Of a DNA stretch of 64,000 bases, positions 1 through 12,289 are shown piece after piece; position 1 is the stretch's first letter; each line of letters starts with the position of its first letter. This DNA comes from Euryodendron excelsum. Lineage: Eukaryota; Streptophyta; Magnoliopsida; Ericales; Pentaphylacaceae. Below the pieces are notes generated by a model that was given only the letters and a program-made list of their open reading frames with translations, was not told the DNA's origin and searched no databases. Location of the stretch: NCBI GenBank assembly GCA_033060915.1, contig CM065397.1, forward strand, positions 32,307,501 through 32,371,500, given 5' to 3'. A program made the translations under genes and the position numbers.

Positions 1-87
1 TTACCCTCTTTACCACTTTTAGCCTTCAACAGAATTGTAATTACACAAAAACTCTTCCCTTTGTCGACGCAAGCACCTTCACACAAC

Positions 88-135
<48 letters not shown>

Positions 136-1060
136 CTTTCTCAGATTTTCCACCTCATGCTTATATGTTTTCTACCTCCTCCTCGTACGCATAGCTAATT
201 TCTCCACCTCCTACTTCCAGGTTTTCTACACCCATGGCATGGTCGTGACGAAGTGGCTCTTGGGTTTCGTCGACTCACCTTTTCGCCTTTTGCCAGTGTT
301 AATTCTGTAGAGAAGTGTTATTTCAATTCATTGATAGTTTCATCAATCTGCTTTCAACTTTTTTGGACAATTCCCTAGCGCTTTCCACCTCCTCCCAATT
401 ACAAGACAAAAACTCTCCTCTTCTTTCTGTCAAAACTACCATGGCTGCTAACCTTCATTTGCTGCTTTGGGAGTCTGCTTATCTCTCTGTCCCATTGCTT
501 TAGCAATTTCCACCTCCTACTACCGTTACCCTGATCTCCTCCTTCAAAAGTTTGCACCTCCTACTTTCAAGAGACCTCCACTTCCTCCTTAGTCCTCTAC
601 TCCACCTCATGCTTACATATTCCCAATCTCCACCTCATTCTCTGCTTCTTTTATGTGCACAAAATATAAATAGATTTAGAAGTCCTTTTCTATCCAGTTC
701 TTCCTCATCTACCAATTGCCTTAGTAATTGGTTTCAAAGGTACTCTTTCTTTCTATCCCTCTCTCTCTCGCTCTCTTACACACTCTTCGGTTATTTATTT
801 ATGTGATTTTTCTTTTCTAGCATTCTATTTTTGCTTCTTCTGATGTTCTTATACAAACCATTTTATATGTGTGCAATTATGCTAATGTGTTGTTTGAAGA
901 AATGCTTCAAAAAAACTAAGCGTATTAAGTTGTATTATGGTATAGGAAAAGACAAATTGTTTTCTTCTTTTTTCTTTTTTCTTTTTTTCTTTTTTTTTTT
1001 TTTTTATTTATTTGGTGGAATGAATTCTAGATTTGGGTTTTTATAAGAAGACTTAATGCT
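1..1060. other. CT-rich non-coding region with recurring CCACCTCCT motif
   Basis: There is no convincing gene here. The + strand is pyrimidine-rich, with a (CT)n tract at 91-132, a second short CT tract near 760-775 and a T-rich stretch at 960-1006. The word CCACCTC followed by CT or AT recurs about ten times between 150 and 640 at irregular spacing. The short open frames are low-complexity and match no family I recognise. It could be an untranslated or promoter-like region of a gene outside the window. Confidence 0.4.
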
Positions 1061-2827
1061 TGAAACCCATATTCAAAAGTTTAGATTGTTTGTAAGGACT
1101 ACTAAACCTTTTAATATTCATTTGCATCCATTATATCTACTTTGTGTACTAATTTTACATATATATATATATATTTATGTAAATATTTGATATGGATCTT
1201 ACTTAATGACATATAGATCTCATCAAAAAGTTTATAATATTTTACTCTTAAAATGATTCTTATTTTTACTGATGTCCAGTAAAAAAAAATTTAAGCATTG
1301 AAGCTTGCAAACATAACAAAAAGCATAAACGAACAGCAACATACTCAATTCCAACTAGAAATTACCCCACATAGAGAAAGATAAACCTCAAAATCAAGAA
1401 CAAGAAAAACACAATACCCAAATCATACCCAGATCAGAGCATGGACAGAAAAAGTAGAGATACGATACGATGAGTACAATGCAAACATATTCCAACAGTA
1501 GCTCACCTTTAGAGTTTAGAGAAAACTGAGCATAAGAGATGTGAATTCTAAAATTACTCATACTTTTTGATCAATCAATGAACGTTTCTGGTTTCATTTT
1601 CACTCATTTTTTGTTGACACTGTCCTACAACTAACTGATTCATCAAACAATTACTCACATGGGAGACTCCACCTATCACTTCTAATTATCTACCAGTGCA
1701 CCAGCATGGATAAGGAAGTAGAATTATTGTCCATGAATTTTACATTGCATGCCTCACTAAATTTTCACATAAGAGGTTGCTTGCTTTTGACCAAACATAG
1801 TGTGATTATACTCGTAAATTCCTAATTATCTACCAATACATTAGTATGCATAAGGAAACATAATGGATCTACCATGATATCTAACATTTTAAATATTTAA
1901 TTAGCTTATATGTCTGTGACCAAATTTTCACCTTAGCTGCTCCCTCTTTTGAACCCCAAAATATGCCACCTAAAAATGATCTTTATCAACCTTGATGCAC
2001 ACCTAAAAATGATCTTTATCAACCTTCATGCACCACAAATCAGCAACACTCTTAGCTTACTTCTATTGATGATTGAAGTGTGAACCAAAAGGATGTGTCC
2101 ATTACATTACCTTGATAGTTGTAGAAGCATGACAGCTATTGAAAGCAGCCGATTTTGCAGGAAACGTGAATTCCTCTTATCAACGACCCCTGCATGCAAT
2201 TATCCTTTCTAATTTCATAATCTTGACCCATCGCAGCAGTGGTGTTTGCATGAACTCCACCTTCTTTACTACATAGATTTTTTAGTACATATTTATATAT
2301 TTACAACCACAAAAATAAAAATCCTGACAAGAACCAAATTACTGAAAAGTTAATAATATCTCAATCTTACAATAATTCTTATTTCCACTACCACCCAGTA
2401 AAATATTCCTATTGCAACTCTCCCTTTCAAGAACTATTTCCAAGTTGTGACCTCCCCTGATGGAACAAATAAATCCTCATCAAATACTGGACTGTCCCCC
2501 GTTTTTGTGTGTATTATCTGCAATTGCTCCAACTCATTATCAGGGAACATTTCTGCTTGCAGAGACGAAGCTATATTATTCACATGCTGCCAAGTCATTT
2601 GCCAGAAATTGTCCCCACCAGTAGCATCACTTGGCACAAGAATTAATGTGGCTCTTAATGGAATTTATTATTATTAGCTCCAATTTTGTCAAGTGACCTG
2701 TTTATGCTTGTTGATATTTTATAATTTTTTCCCAGTGTTTTGTATTTGGTTATTGCTCCTTCAAATTATTTTTGCAAATTCCTTTTGAAGTTTAATATGC
2801 TCACTTTATAAGTAACTCTTTCATAGG
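1061..2827. other. AT-rich intergenic stretch, no gene seen
   Basis: AT-rich DNA without a supported reading frame. It contains one short tandem duplication (1967-2032) and an AT dinucleotide tract near 1149-1163. Small open frames around 2434-2677 occur on both strands and show no recognisable domain. Confidence 0.4.
1967..2032. repeat. 33-bp tandem duplication
   Basis: Two adjacent copies of a 33-bp unit beginning CACCTAAAAATGATC differ only at a few positions. The second copy starts at about 2000. It looks like a local replication-slippage duplication with no coding meaning. Confidence 0.8.
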
Positions 2828-4814
2828 ATGGACAAAATGTCAAGGCCATTAAAGCTTATTCAACATGTTGACGATCAAACAAGAAATTGGATAATAAAAG
2901 TGAAAGTCATGGAAAAAGAATTTTCATATACTTCGTCGGTAGGACAACCAAAAAAATTCCAGAGGTTCAGGTTACTTGAGTAAAAGGTATAGTTTACTAA
3001 AATATTTATTTAGCATTTCTTTTCTCTATAAATACATGAAAATATTTAATGTAGCATTTTGTATTCATATAGGGTACACGTGTGCAAGCTAGCATATTTG
3101 GGGCCGACATACAATTGTTTCAAAACATATTAGATGTGTTGAAAATGTACAATACGCTATTGTCAAGGTCATCTAACCGACACATTAGATTGTTCCACAC
3201 AAGTACCAATGGGTTATCAATGGTAGAACACTTGTCGAAGAAGTCACTGACAATGTAGAGCAAATCATTTCAACAAAATTCAGCTTTGTACCATTCTTTG
3301 AATTCCAGAAGTACATGGACTCCATCTCACAAGTTGGTAAGACAAGTAATATTATTTGCATTAGCATTTAATTCCTCAAAAACCTAACCAAAACATGTGT
3401 TCTACAGATGTCATTGCAGTAGTACTAAATATACTACCGCGAAGTCATATACAAACTAGAAATGGCGAATCGACCATTCAAGAACTGATGGTGGTCAACC
3501 AAGAGTAAAACTTATAACTCTTGCTATTAATTTGGACATTCATATTGCTTTCTATTATATAATGATCATTCCAATTTGAAGGTTGAGGCCTACTCTTCTG
3601 TCAACTTGGGATCAATTTGTCTCCAACGAATGTACTGTTATATCAAATATTATGGAGTCGTGGCCCGTTATAATAGGCTTGCGTTTGAAAGTCGTTTCTT
3701 ACAATGGTACGTTACAAAAAAATTATTCCCACCACCATCAAGTTGCTAAAATGATACCATGATAATGTTTGCTCATGTTATTTAGGGCTATCATTGTCAA
3801 TCAAATCATCAAGCACTTTCTTGATAAATCCCAATAATCCAAATACAACGAAACTGCACTCATGGTAATTAAAAGATTTTATTGACTTAGTAATTACAAT
3901 TATGATTCTCTTATTCATTTTTCCCTTTTGTTTCTTTAGGTGTACTAAAAATGAGGAGCACTTGAAACCTATGTATTAAGGCAGAATACATATCTTCTAG
4001 CAACAAACTAAGCACTTTTGAAAACCTGTGTATTAAGGCAACATACATATCTTCTAGCAACAAACTAAGCACTTTTTCACTGCATGACACTTTTTGGATT
4101 AAACCTTCAGCCTCCATTAAAAAACTCGACCAAAATTTTTGGTACATGGCATGTAGTAAGTGTTATAAAAGTATAACTGCGAAATATAAAAGGTTATTCA
4201 CTTGCCTACATTGCAATCAACAAGGTGTAATGACATAACGAAAGTACATGTTATCCCATTTATTATCTAGACTCTACCAATATATGGTCTACCAACTCTT
4301 CTTTACAATGTAATTTTTTAACATCAGCTTCATTACACAATACTTAAGGATCTTAATTTTGTTATAATAGTAACATGAAATGCAAATAACTTCTCATTAT
4401 TAGAATTTCATACAAAATATTCAATGTAACATCATTTTATTGTAGATGTCATATTGAAGTTCAGATTGAGGATGATTGTGGATCAATTGTGGCCACTTTA
4501 TTTGGAAACAACACTGAGAAACTATTTTCATTTGTAGCTATAGATTTGATGGAGAAAACAAATGGGTAGGCTTCTTTAAAATTTCTGACTACATTGACAC
4601 CTAACTGATTTGAGATAGGTGACAATATCATCATACTTGTGAATAGGAGGGCTTCATCGATACTCAAATCCTCACAGCAGTTTCAAATGGAGATAAGTAC
4701 TTGATGATATTGAAACCATATCAATTTGAAACCCATGGCCAAGTTTACAAAAAACTTAACATCGTATTATTTCATGATCAGATCAGGAAAACCTCAGAAT
4801 CTCCTACTTATTAG
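2828..4814 (+). pseudogene. RPA70-like (replication protein A large subunit) pseudogene
   Basis: Several successive + strand blocks read as pieces of a plant RPA1/RPA70-like single-stranded DNA-binding protein. The first, from 2828, contains PLKLIQHVDDQTRNW. A block near 3073 reads GTRVQASIFGADIQLFQ. One near 3180-3340 reads VNGRTLVEEVTDNVEQI. One near 3590-3720 reads STWDQFV and IIGLRLKVVSYNG. A C-terminal part has a zinc-ribbon-like motif, FWYMACSKC with CLHC (about 4136-4225), then GSIVATLFGNNTEKLF (4480-4535). The blocks are separated by AT-rich segments that resemble the original introns, with AG acceptors in place. An in-frame TAA at the end of the first block, frame breaks and an internal 57-bp tandem duplication argue that it is dead. 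RPA70-like genes are also known Helitron cargo in plants, so a Helitron origin is possible but unproven. Confidence 0.7.
3972..4085. repeat. 57-bp tandem duplication inside the RPA-like pseudogene
   Basis: Two near-identical 57-bp copies start at 3972 and 4029, each beginning TGTATTAAGGCA. The period is a multiple of three, so the duplication did not by itself shift the frame, but both copies carry an in-frame TAA in the likely RPA frame. Confidence 0.8.
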
Positions 4815-7649
4815 TTTATGAAAACACAAACTTGATGTACATTTTTGTATATATTTTTTTAAAGCCATTACTTTGAGGAGTTCATCTTAATAGAAAGATG
4901 AAAGCACATTTGCTTTGCCACCTTATATTTTGTTACTTGTTATAAGCGACAACTTGTCCTCATTTTTTAGATGTATATATTGTGTATAACCACATTATCT
5001 CCTCTTTCCAATTGTAACTTCATCCTCGGAGAAGAATGAAAGTATATTTTGGTTAAGTACACACATTCTTTGTAGATGTTCTTCTCATTACCCTATGCAT
5101 TTGCTACAGTGCTACACTTTCCATATGGGATTTGATTTGATGATATGGATTTAAGACACAAATACAATGTATGATTTGGTTTTCAATTGTTATTTCATTT
5201 TTCCCCTAATAGCTGCCATTGCTTGCAATTTTACTCTTGTTGGGAATTTTTCTAGGACTAAATATGTGGGTTCAGTTTTCATACCAGAGGGGGCAAAAAA
5301 AAAGTGTATGCAATAAATAGCTTGTTGTTGGAAGAAATGCCCCATAGAAGAACAACTTCGCGTGGGAGGTGTACATACAAGGCTGTTCGAACCCCCTCCC
5401 TCTTTTATGAGGTGCATTGCCCTCCGAACATGTTCTTTAGTATAACTCGGTCATTTCATCTTAAGTTCAGTTTTCACAAACGTAATAGTCCTATTTTAAA
5501 AAGAAAACTGCCCGAGCAAGCCGCAAAAGTTAAAATTGCTCGTGCAACTAGTCTTTTATGTATATATATATATATATATCCTGCTATTTTTCTCCTGGTC
5601 CAAAGGAAAAAAAAAGGATGTCTAATAAGGTAATGAAGGATGAGATTAAATAAAGAAAAATTTTGAGCATCTTCTTAAAAATGAAAAAAAAAAAGTTTAA
5701 ATTTTAAAAACTTGTACATGTATAAAACTAAAAGTTTATTTTCCCAATCTCTCTATATCTATAATATACATAAATGTCTAAAAATCACTAAACTCATAAT
5801 TATTGTTTAATTTTTAACTACTATATAAGAAACTATTAATTTTTCATCTATTTGTATTCTTCTATAGTCCTTTTCATCCATGTTGTGGTCAACCATATGA
5901 GAGGGATGGCTATGAAAAACACACAATGACGTGGAATTATCAACTCCATTAATGTAGTAAAAAAATATTGAAACAAAAAGCTAAAGACCTAACTATCCCA
6001 CTTCTTTCATTTGTTGTTCACTATATATTAATTTTGTTATATTCCTAGAATAACAAGTTAATATAAAAACAAGTAGCTAAATGACCCCATTGAAGAAAAT
6101 TCTTGGAGCCACCACTGACCATACATACCCAAAAATTGAAATTTTTTTACCTTTGATGTCCAACAAGATTCCTAGATCCTCCCTTGGAGTTGAGCAAGTG
6201 GCCTTCTTGTACTTGTGGTATCTATAAGTATCCTAATGTGAGCCAAAGATATTTTACCTGTAGATTTTGATCGGTTCTAAGATTTTTAGAATCGCACCTT
6301 TCCTAGAGCAATATGACTTTTCGAACCCAAATTTCTTGGGTTGAGTTGATTTGGTTCTAAATCTAAAAATTATAAATCGACAAAGGTCTATAGTTTTGAG
6401 TTTGGTTCTAACTAGAACAAAACTGACCAATGCAAATCCCCAGTGGTATCAACATTTGTGGAGGGAGGGGGCTCGTAACGGGACAATTACCCTGAAATTT
6501 CAAAACAATTTCTTATATGTATGGCTAGTTTACATGCGCCATGTTCTTTGCCAATGAATTAATAGGGAAAAAAATGTTCTTAGCGAATAGAAAACAGGTA
6601 AGATGTAGTTAAATTGTAGTATTCCCTACTTTAAAAAATAAAAGGATAAATTACATTGACCACCCTTGAGGTTTCACAAAATGTAAGATAGTTCTTCTCA
6701 CATACTGACAATTATGCTGCTCTCCCTTGCTTTTAAGGTTTTGTAACATATTCTTCCTTGCCGTTAGATAATAGTTAGCTGCCGTTATGTACACATGCTT
6801 TAAATTATAAAATGCCTATTCTACCCTTATTAGATTAACATACAACTATAAAATAATAAAACCAACCACCATTTGTTAAATTAATAAAACCAAATCAAAT
6901 TAATAAGTTAATGAAACAAAATCAAACACCATCAACTCCGAAAATCAAGTAACAGAACTCAGATCAAACACCAAACTCACCGCCCCTCTCACATCAAACA
7001 ACATCATTGGTAAGCATATTGTTGTGGATGTGTGAATAAGCTTCTCACACTAACATAAAATATAATTTTTACTCTTACTTCTAATTTTTTTATTATAAGC
7101 ATATTTTGTAAGCACATACATTCACGTGTTTTCACATATCGAATTAATATAATTGCTCTTGAAAGAATTAGCTCAATTTTTTTTTTTTTTTTTTGCTACA
7201 GGGTGTTTAGGTCTTTGATTGACAACTTTTTCAAGCACATGCAGAGCAATTGTTCACACGAGCTAAGTATATTTTTTATATTGCATGAATGATGCCCGAC
7301 CACAAGGGTCATAGAGAGGGATCAAGATTCAGACCTAGCCGACCACCTTCTCGTGGTTTAACTCATAATTTAGTGATCCTCAATTCCCCCATCCTAAAGT
7401 TTTCGGCAAGTTTGGGCCCCGAAACTTGGGTATCACTGTTGGTAAATAGCTAAAAATAAGGATAGAAACAAAGAAGAAGAAACAAGTCAGAAAATGAAAA
7501 AATAAGGAAGAAAATCTAAAAACTGTTTATAATTTGAAGGAATTCATGGCCAATGAAAATGAGAAATGAGATATGCACACCAGTTGAGTCACCAACAAGG
7601 ACTAAGCCAAGGCATGTCTCACACCAACTATGATCTAAATTCCATTTTC

Positions 7650-7710
<61 letters not shown>

Positions 7711-8320
7711 ATGATCAATCAAACAAAATTCCTAAAAAATAATTTATTAGATAAATAACTTGCATAGCGTGTACCAACTCCGAAATAAATTATTTTGATC
7801 ACTCTTTGTCCCGTAAATGATATTTCCATAATCATAATTGGCAAATTGCATTTTTAAGTAAAAAATAAGACAAGGTTTTAAAAACTAAATATGAATTAGT
7901 TTAAAATTTAATATGAATATTATTTTTTTTATTTCTATGTTTTTTTTTTACCAATTTTGAAAAATATATCTTACACATTTTTACAACGCATCTAGCTAAA
8001 TTTCAAAGTATTCTCACCATGTGTTGATGGATAATTTAGCAAAGTTTCAATATGAATTAATAGAATACTACAAAGATTTTTCTAAAATTGAAAATTTAAA
8101 TTACATAACACTACATTATACAGCTATGCAAAAGAGACCAGTCACTATAGCGAGAACTCCTGTATTTTTGGTAACGTTGTCAGTTTTTTTTTTTTTTTTT
8201 GTTATGTGTTTTTTCTGTGTGTTATTATTTTGGGTTTGTAAAAAAAAACAAAAACAAAAAACATGTTTGGCAATGTATTACAATATTTATGCAAATTAAG
8301 GTTATTCAACACCCCCTTCC

Positions 8321-8353
<33 letters not shown>

Positions 8354-8572
8354 ATGTTCTCTTTGTCCCCTCCCAACACTGTGTCTCCCTACGCAAAATA
8401 AACATACCATTTATTACATACAACTATTATTAGATGATAGATACACCTGTTTCAACATCCATTATAGCAACAAAAACATCACATGGTCCAGAGTTTACAA
8501 CAATTAAACACATCAACAACATAACGCTATAAAAAAAAGTTGTCATATCTGTTATAATTGCGCCCTTCTCAT
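4815..8572. other. AT-rich spacer with microsatellites and small repeat remnants
   Basis: No supported gene. It holds an (AT)n tract near 5558-5578, poly(T) near 7177-7194, a long (GA)n tract at 7653-7708 and CT tracts near 8321-8352. The segment around 6648-6800 begins with a phrase resembling a widespread dicot repeat (GGATAAATTACATTGACC), which I cannot assign to a class. A stem (GCCCGAGC and GCTCGTGC) followed by CTAGT near 5508-5551 weakly resembles a Helitron 3' end. Confidence 0.35.
7653..7708. repeat. (GA)n microsatellite
   Basis: An uninterrupted GA dinucleotide run of about 28 units. It is one of several CT/GA microsatellites in the window. Confidence 0.95.
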
Positions 8573-8869
8573 CTACTTTAACAGAACAATAACTAACTGG
8601 ATGCACAAAATAACAACCAAGCCAGATAAAATGATGTTGCATCCACAACTCAAATATATCAAATAACATGGCCAATTGGCTACCCTTCGAGCTGGAACAA
8701 GTGTTGTCATCGTATACTCATCTACCCATATGAAACAGTCAATGTGATCCAAACCACGAGGGCACTAATAAAATGATCGTCCACTATTTTTACTCGTGCG
8801 TGCCACATATACGCACATTCGACCTCCACCACAAGCACAAACTGGTCCGTGTTGGAGTTCCACCACCAT
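8573..8869 (-). pseudogene. GRF-type zinc-finger protein fragment
   Basis: Read on the minus strand from an ATG at 8869, a 99-codon frame contains a CACG pair, then TSKNSGRSFY, a stop, CPRG, and CFIWVDE. This is the spacing of the plant GRF zinc finger (CxCG, about 20 residues, TSKNxGRxFYxCP, CxFxWVDE). After the finger the frame runs into a hydrophobic stretch of about 20 residues and stops at 8573-8575. That agrees with the C-terminal membrane segment many small plant GRF proteins have, but the intervening coiled coil is missing. One in-frame TAG sits where G, Q or R is normal in FYxCP. The giant LTR inserted 75 bp upstream of the ATG. Such GRF fragments are common in plant repeats, so this is probably not a working gene. 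Confidence 0.55.
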
Positions 8870-8939
8870 CTTATGCAATGTAACCTGCAATCAACTCATT
8901 TCTTCATTAACTGATCAACAGGGACATTTGAAAATCATG

Positions 8940-8944
8940 CCTCT
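8940..8944. repeat. Target-site duplication, left (CCTCT)
   Basis: Five bases immediately before the TG end of the giant LTR, identical to 13733-13737. Confidence 0.85.
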
Positions 8945-9699
8945 TGTTGCGCCCCGATTTTTGGGTGTCCAAGGTCCTTTTGGCTCGGAGACCCTAAAGC
9001 ACGAAACTCTATCACTAGAACTCGTCCCCCTAGAAGGACAAGTGCGACTGGGTTTGAGAATTGATTTGACTAAGAGCTTTTTAGAAAAATAGGAATCGCC
9101 ACCTAACTTGATAAACGTGAGTTAAGGCACCTAAATCTAAGCGTTAGTCCGAAGATTAAACTTAGTGTTTTTGAAAAAGGTTTTTGAAAACTCCCCCAAG
9201 AGAGGGTTTTTAAGAAAATAGGTTGTTTGGCAACCTTCTGCAAATGTTTAAGCCCTTTTTGAAAATAACTCCATTTTGGTCTTTTAAAAACAGAAATCTC
9301 AAGTTCGGGGGTTGGTTACGTGTAGGGAAGGCATCCTAAGATCAGCACCCTACCCCGCCCTTTCGGTACCTACATGTCTAATCACCCTTTGTTCACTCAC
9401 TAGAATAACCGGTTACCATGTTCCACTTTATATCCACTTTAGAATTTTTGAAAAAGGGGTTTAGCCATCACTTTTTGGATGAACGATGCATGATGCAAGT
9501 TTTGTAAGAAGTTTAAAAATAATGGGGGTTTTGAAAGAGTTTGGAATAGAAACTTTGAATTGATTGGAATTTTGGGAAAAGGGATTGGAGTTGGAATAAA
9601 AGTTATGACCGCATCGTTTTAGGTTGCCTACGTATCTCATTTGGTGAGAATTAGGTCATTCGTAGTTTGGGCAAGAGCCCGATGGAAGATAGGCGCATT

Positions 9700-10035
9700 A
9701 GGGCCTTTGGAAGGTTTGAAGACACTTTGGGTCTTTGAAAGAGTTCAAAACACTTTGAGGTCTTTGGATAAGTTTAAGACACTTTGAGGTCTTTGGAAAG
9801 GTTTAAGATACGTTGAGGTCTTTGGAAAAGCTTAAGACACTTTGAGTTCTTTGGAAGGGTTTAAGACACTTTGAGGTCTTTGGAAAAGTTTAAGACACTT
9901 TGAGGTCTTTGGAAAGGTTTAAGATACGTTGAGGTCTTTGGAAAAGCTTAAGACACTTTGAGTTCTTTGGAAGGGTTTAAGACACTTTGAGGTCTTTGGA
10001 AAAGTTTAAGACACTTTTGAGGTCTTGGAAGCTTT
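9700..10035. repeat. 29-bp tandem repeat with 116-bp higher-order unit
   Basis: About eleven head-to-tail copies of a 29-bp unit resembling GTTTAAGACACTTTGAGGTC plus nine further bases. Variant units, for example those with AAGATACGTT starting at 9805 and 9921, recur exactly 116 bp apart. Blocks of four variants have therefore been duplicated together. It lies within the giant LTR. Confidence 0.85.
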
Positions 10036-10527
10036 GACTTGAAACTGGATGGTGGAGTGTTTTGAAAATGTTTTTGGATCAACTTTAGGGGAGTTTTGGA
10101 AAAATGTTTTGGCATAACTCAAGAGAACTTGAAAGTATTTTTGAAGTCCTGTTTTGAAATCTTAGGAGGCATGACTTTAGAATGTTTTGATAAATTGGTT
10201 TTTGAAAGTGGCTTTTGAAAATGACTAAGAGTTTGGAATCCTAATATGGACAACCTTAGAGATTGTTCTTGACTTATCACTTGTCCTTGGAATCCCTAAC
10301 CATGAGGGGGTTAGGGATACCTTAGGTTTGTGACTCTTTGAAAACATTTTTGGAAAGGTCTTGAAGATGGAGTGTAGGACCATAAGAAGAGTGTATGGAG
10401 TTGGGTTTTTGAAATCATGGGGGTAGGAGGTTTTGGAATAATAGGTTAGGAGGATAATTGGAAAGTTTGAATGATCATTTGAAAAAGGGGTTCAAGAATT
10501 GAAACCTTGAAGTGTATTAACCAAAAT

Positions 10528-10665
10528 AGGGTTGGCCTAGGGTTGGTCAACTAGGGTCAAGTTAACCTAGGGTTAGGTAACTAGGGTCAAGTTAACGTAT
10601 GGTTAGGCAACTAGAGTCAAGTTAACCTAGGGTTTGGTAACTAGGGTCAAGTTAGCCTAGGGTTT
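10528..10665. repeat. 30-bp tandem repeat in giant LTR
   Basis: About four and a half copies of a unit like GGGTCAAGTTAACCTAGG followed by GTTAGGTAACTA. The GGGTTAG substring is coincidental; this is not a telomere repeat. Confidence 0.8.
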
Positions 10666-11910
10666 GGTTGGAGAATGGTCTTGAAAGTTGTTTTGATGCA
10701 TTCTTGGAAAGAGTTTTGAAAACAAAACATGATATGCAATGGACTTTGGTTGGCAATCTTTATGAATATCATTTTCATGAAATTTTTGACTCTAGCCAAG
10801 AGTATGGTTTATATGGTTGGTGATTGGAGACTATTCCAAGGAAGGCTTCCTTATAGCCATTATAACCAATATCTTGACAAGAGTATAAGGGGCCAAAATT
10901 CAACATAATGATGGTAATTTTTGGAAGATCATTTTTTATGCAAAGATGGAGAGAGTGCATTTTTTAAATCATTTTTGGAGAAGGATTTTGAAAACCATTT
11001 TTCAAGGGAACCATTCCATCAAGAGAGGGTTCATATGGCCAACAAAAGGGAGACCACTCAAGAGAGGGTTCCATGGGGCCATTCCAACCACTAAATTTGA
11101 GAGAATGGAAACCTTGAATATTAGAGAGTTTGAAAGCAACTTTCATGCAAGTTGAAATACAATGATGCAAAAATATGAATTAGGGGGTTGTGAGGAATTT
11201 TCTAAGGCATGACTCCTGAGGTCTCATCCTAGACTTCAAGGGGCCAACTCTTGGAACAATTTTTGAAAGAAATATAGAGCTTAGAAATGGCTTAAAATTA
11301 AGAGCAATATAAGCATTGTGGAGCATGACAATAAACATAAAATGAAGTCAAGCACACAAGATATGATCAAAATAGCAATATGCAAGGGGTCATGATTCAC
11401 ATACAAGGCTTTTAGGCTTCACCACATAAACAAGGGGCTCTTAGGCCATACCATCTTAAAGTAGGCTAGTGAGAGGTCCTCCTACATGGTAGCTCTCACT
11501 TGCTTTCCTCTAGGCATGATCTAGGAGCCCTCTTGGCTCAAGCATGCAAGAAAGGGGGGTTGAAGATGGGGATTAAAATAGAGAATAGCCTAAGTAGGAT
11601 AAGAGGGAGAAGAGAATAGTGGGGAAGAGCACAAATGTAAAAGGGATACCACATTTTGCCTTCAACACTCTTGTAGGCTTCAATGGATGTCTTGATTGGA
11701 GCTTGAGTGACTTCAAGAAGGCTTGAGAGGCTTAAGTGGAGTGTATAAGTGTGTATGAGGCTGTGTATATGGAGTGTATAGGCTTAGGAGAGGTAGAATC
11801 TAGCCTAAGTGTTGGAGGGGAGGAATATATGTAGAGATTCGAGTTTCTGGAGTGATTTCAGCAGAGTTTCGTATCAATTTCGGACCTGGAATATGCAAGG
11901 GGGGAGACCT

Positions 11911-11919
11911 CTATTTATA
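11911..11919 (-). promoter_or_regulatory. TATA box of giant LTR copy A
   Basis: On the minus strand it reads TATAAATAG in the context GCCTATAAATAGAGG, a strong plant TATA box. The same context is kept in copy B at 63148-63156. It implies that transcription runs leftward in this copy. Confidence 0.65.
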
Positions 11920-11938
11920 GGCAACCTGGAACAGGCCT

Positions 11939-11996
11939 TGCGCATGTACTACATGCGCATGGCCAAATTTTGGCCTTGTGCATGTAGGACATGCGC
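11939..11996. promoter_or_regulatory. Cluster of three palindromes upstream of LTR TATA box
   Basis: A 10-bp-arm palindrome (TGCGCATGTA, spacer C, TACATGCGCA) lies at 11939-11959. A 7-bp-arm palindrome (GGCCAAA, T, TTTGGCC) lies at 11961-11975. A near-repeat of the first, with arms TGTGCATGT and ACATGCGCA, follows at 11977-11996. In the minus orientation they sit about 20-80 bp upstream of the TATA box. Copy B keeps one GCGCATGT palindrome (63108-63128). They may be protein-binding sites; the function is inferred. Confidence 0.6.
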
Positions 11997-12289
11997 AGGT
12001 ACTGTTCCATTACCAGAATAACACGTGGCACCCTGTGTACTGGTTAAATCTCAACCGTTGCTCGAAATTCGGTCGATCTAATCAAAATTTGAGCGCATGT
12101 AGCATACACTCCATCACCGAAAAAGTTCGTCCAAACTTTGCCTCTATAATTGAGTCAATCGGGAAGGTTTCAGGGGAATCGGTCGCACTCGGGATGTTCT
12201 CCTAGTGCTTTCGATGAACTTTCATGTTTTCGAAAAGTTTGAATTATGTTTAGAGGTGAGTGATATCGTCTTGGGAAGCATGCTAAAAA

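Noticed and set aside
5508..5551. Helitron 3' end (GCCCGAGC/GCTCGTGC stem then CTAGT)
   Set aside because: The stem has mismatches, the loop is long and the spacing to CTAG is only two bases, so it is too weak to call as a feature.
7260..7450. Possible SINE (box B-like AGGTCTGAATCTTGATCC on the minus strand)
   Set aside because: No matching box A at the right distance, no tail and no target duplication.
10528..10665. GGGTTAG words suggesting an interstitial telomere repeat
   Set aside because: They are part of a 30-bp unit with other sequence; there is no run of TTTAGGG.
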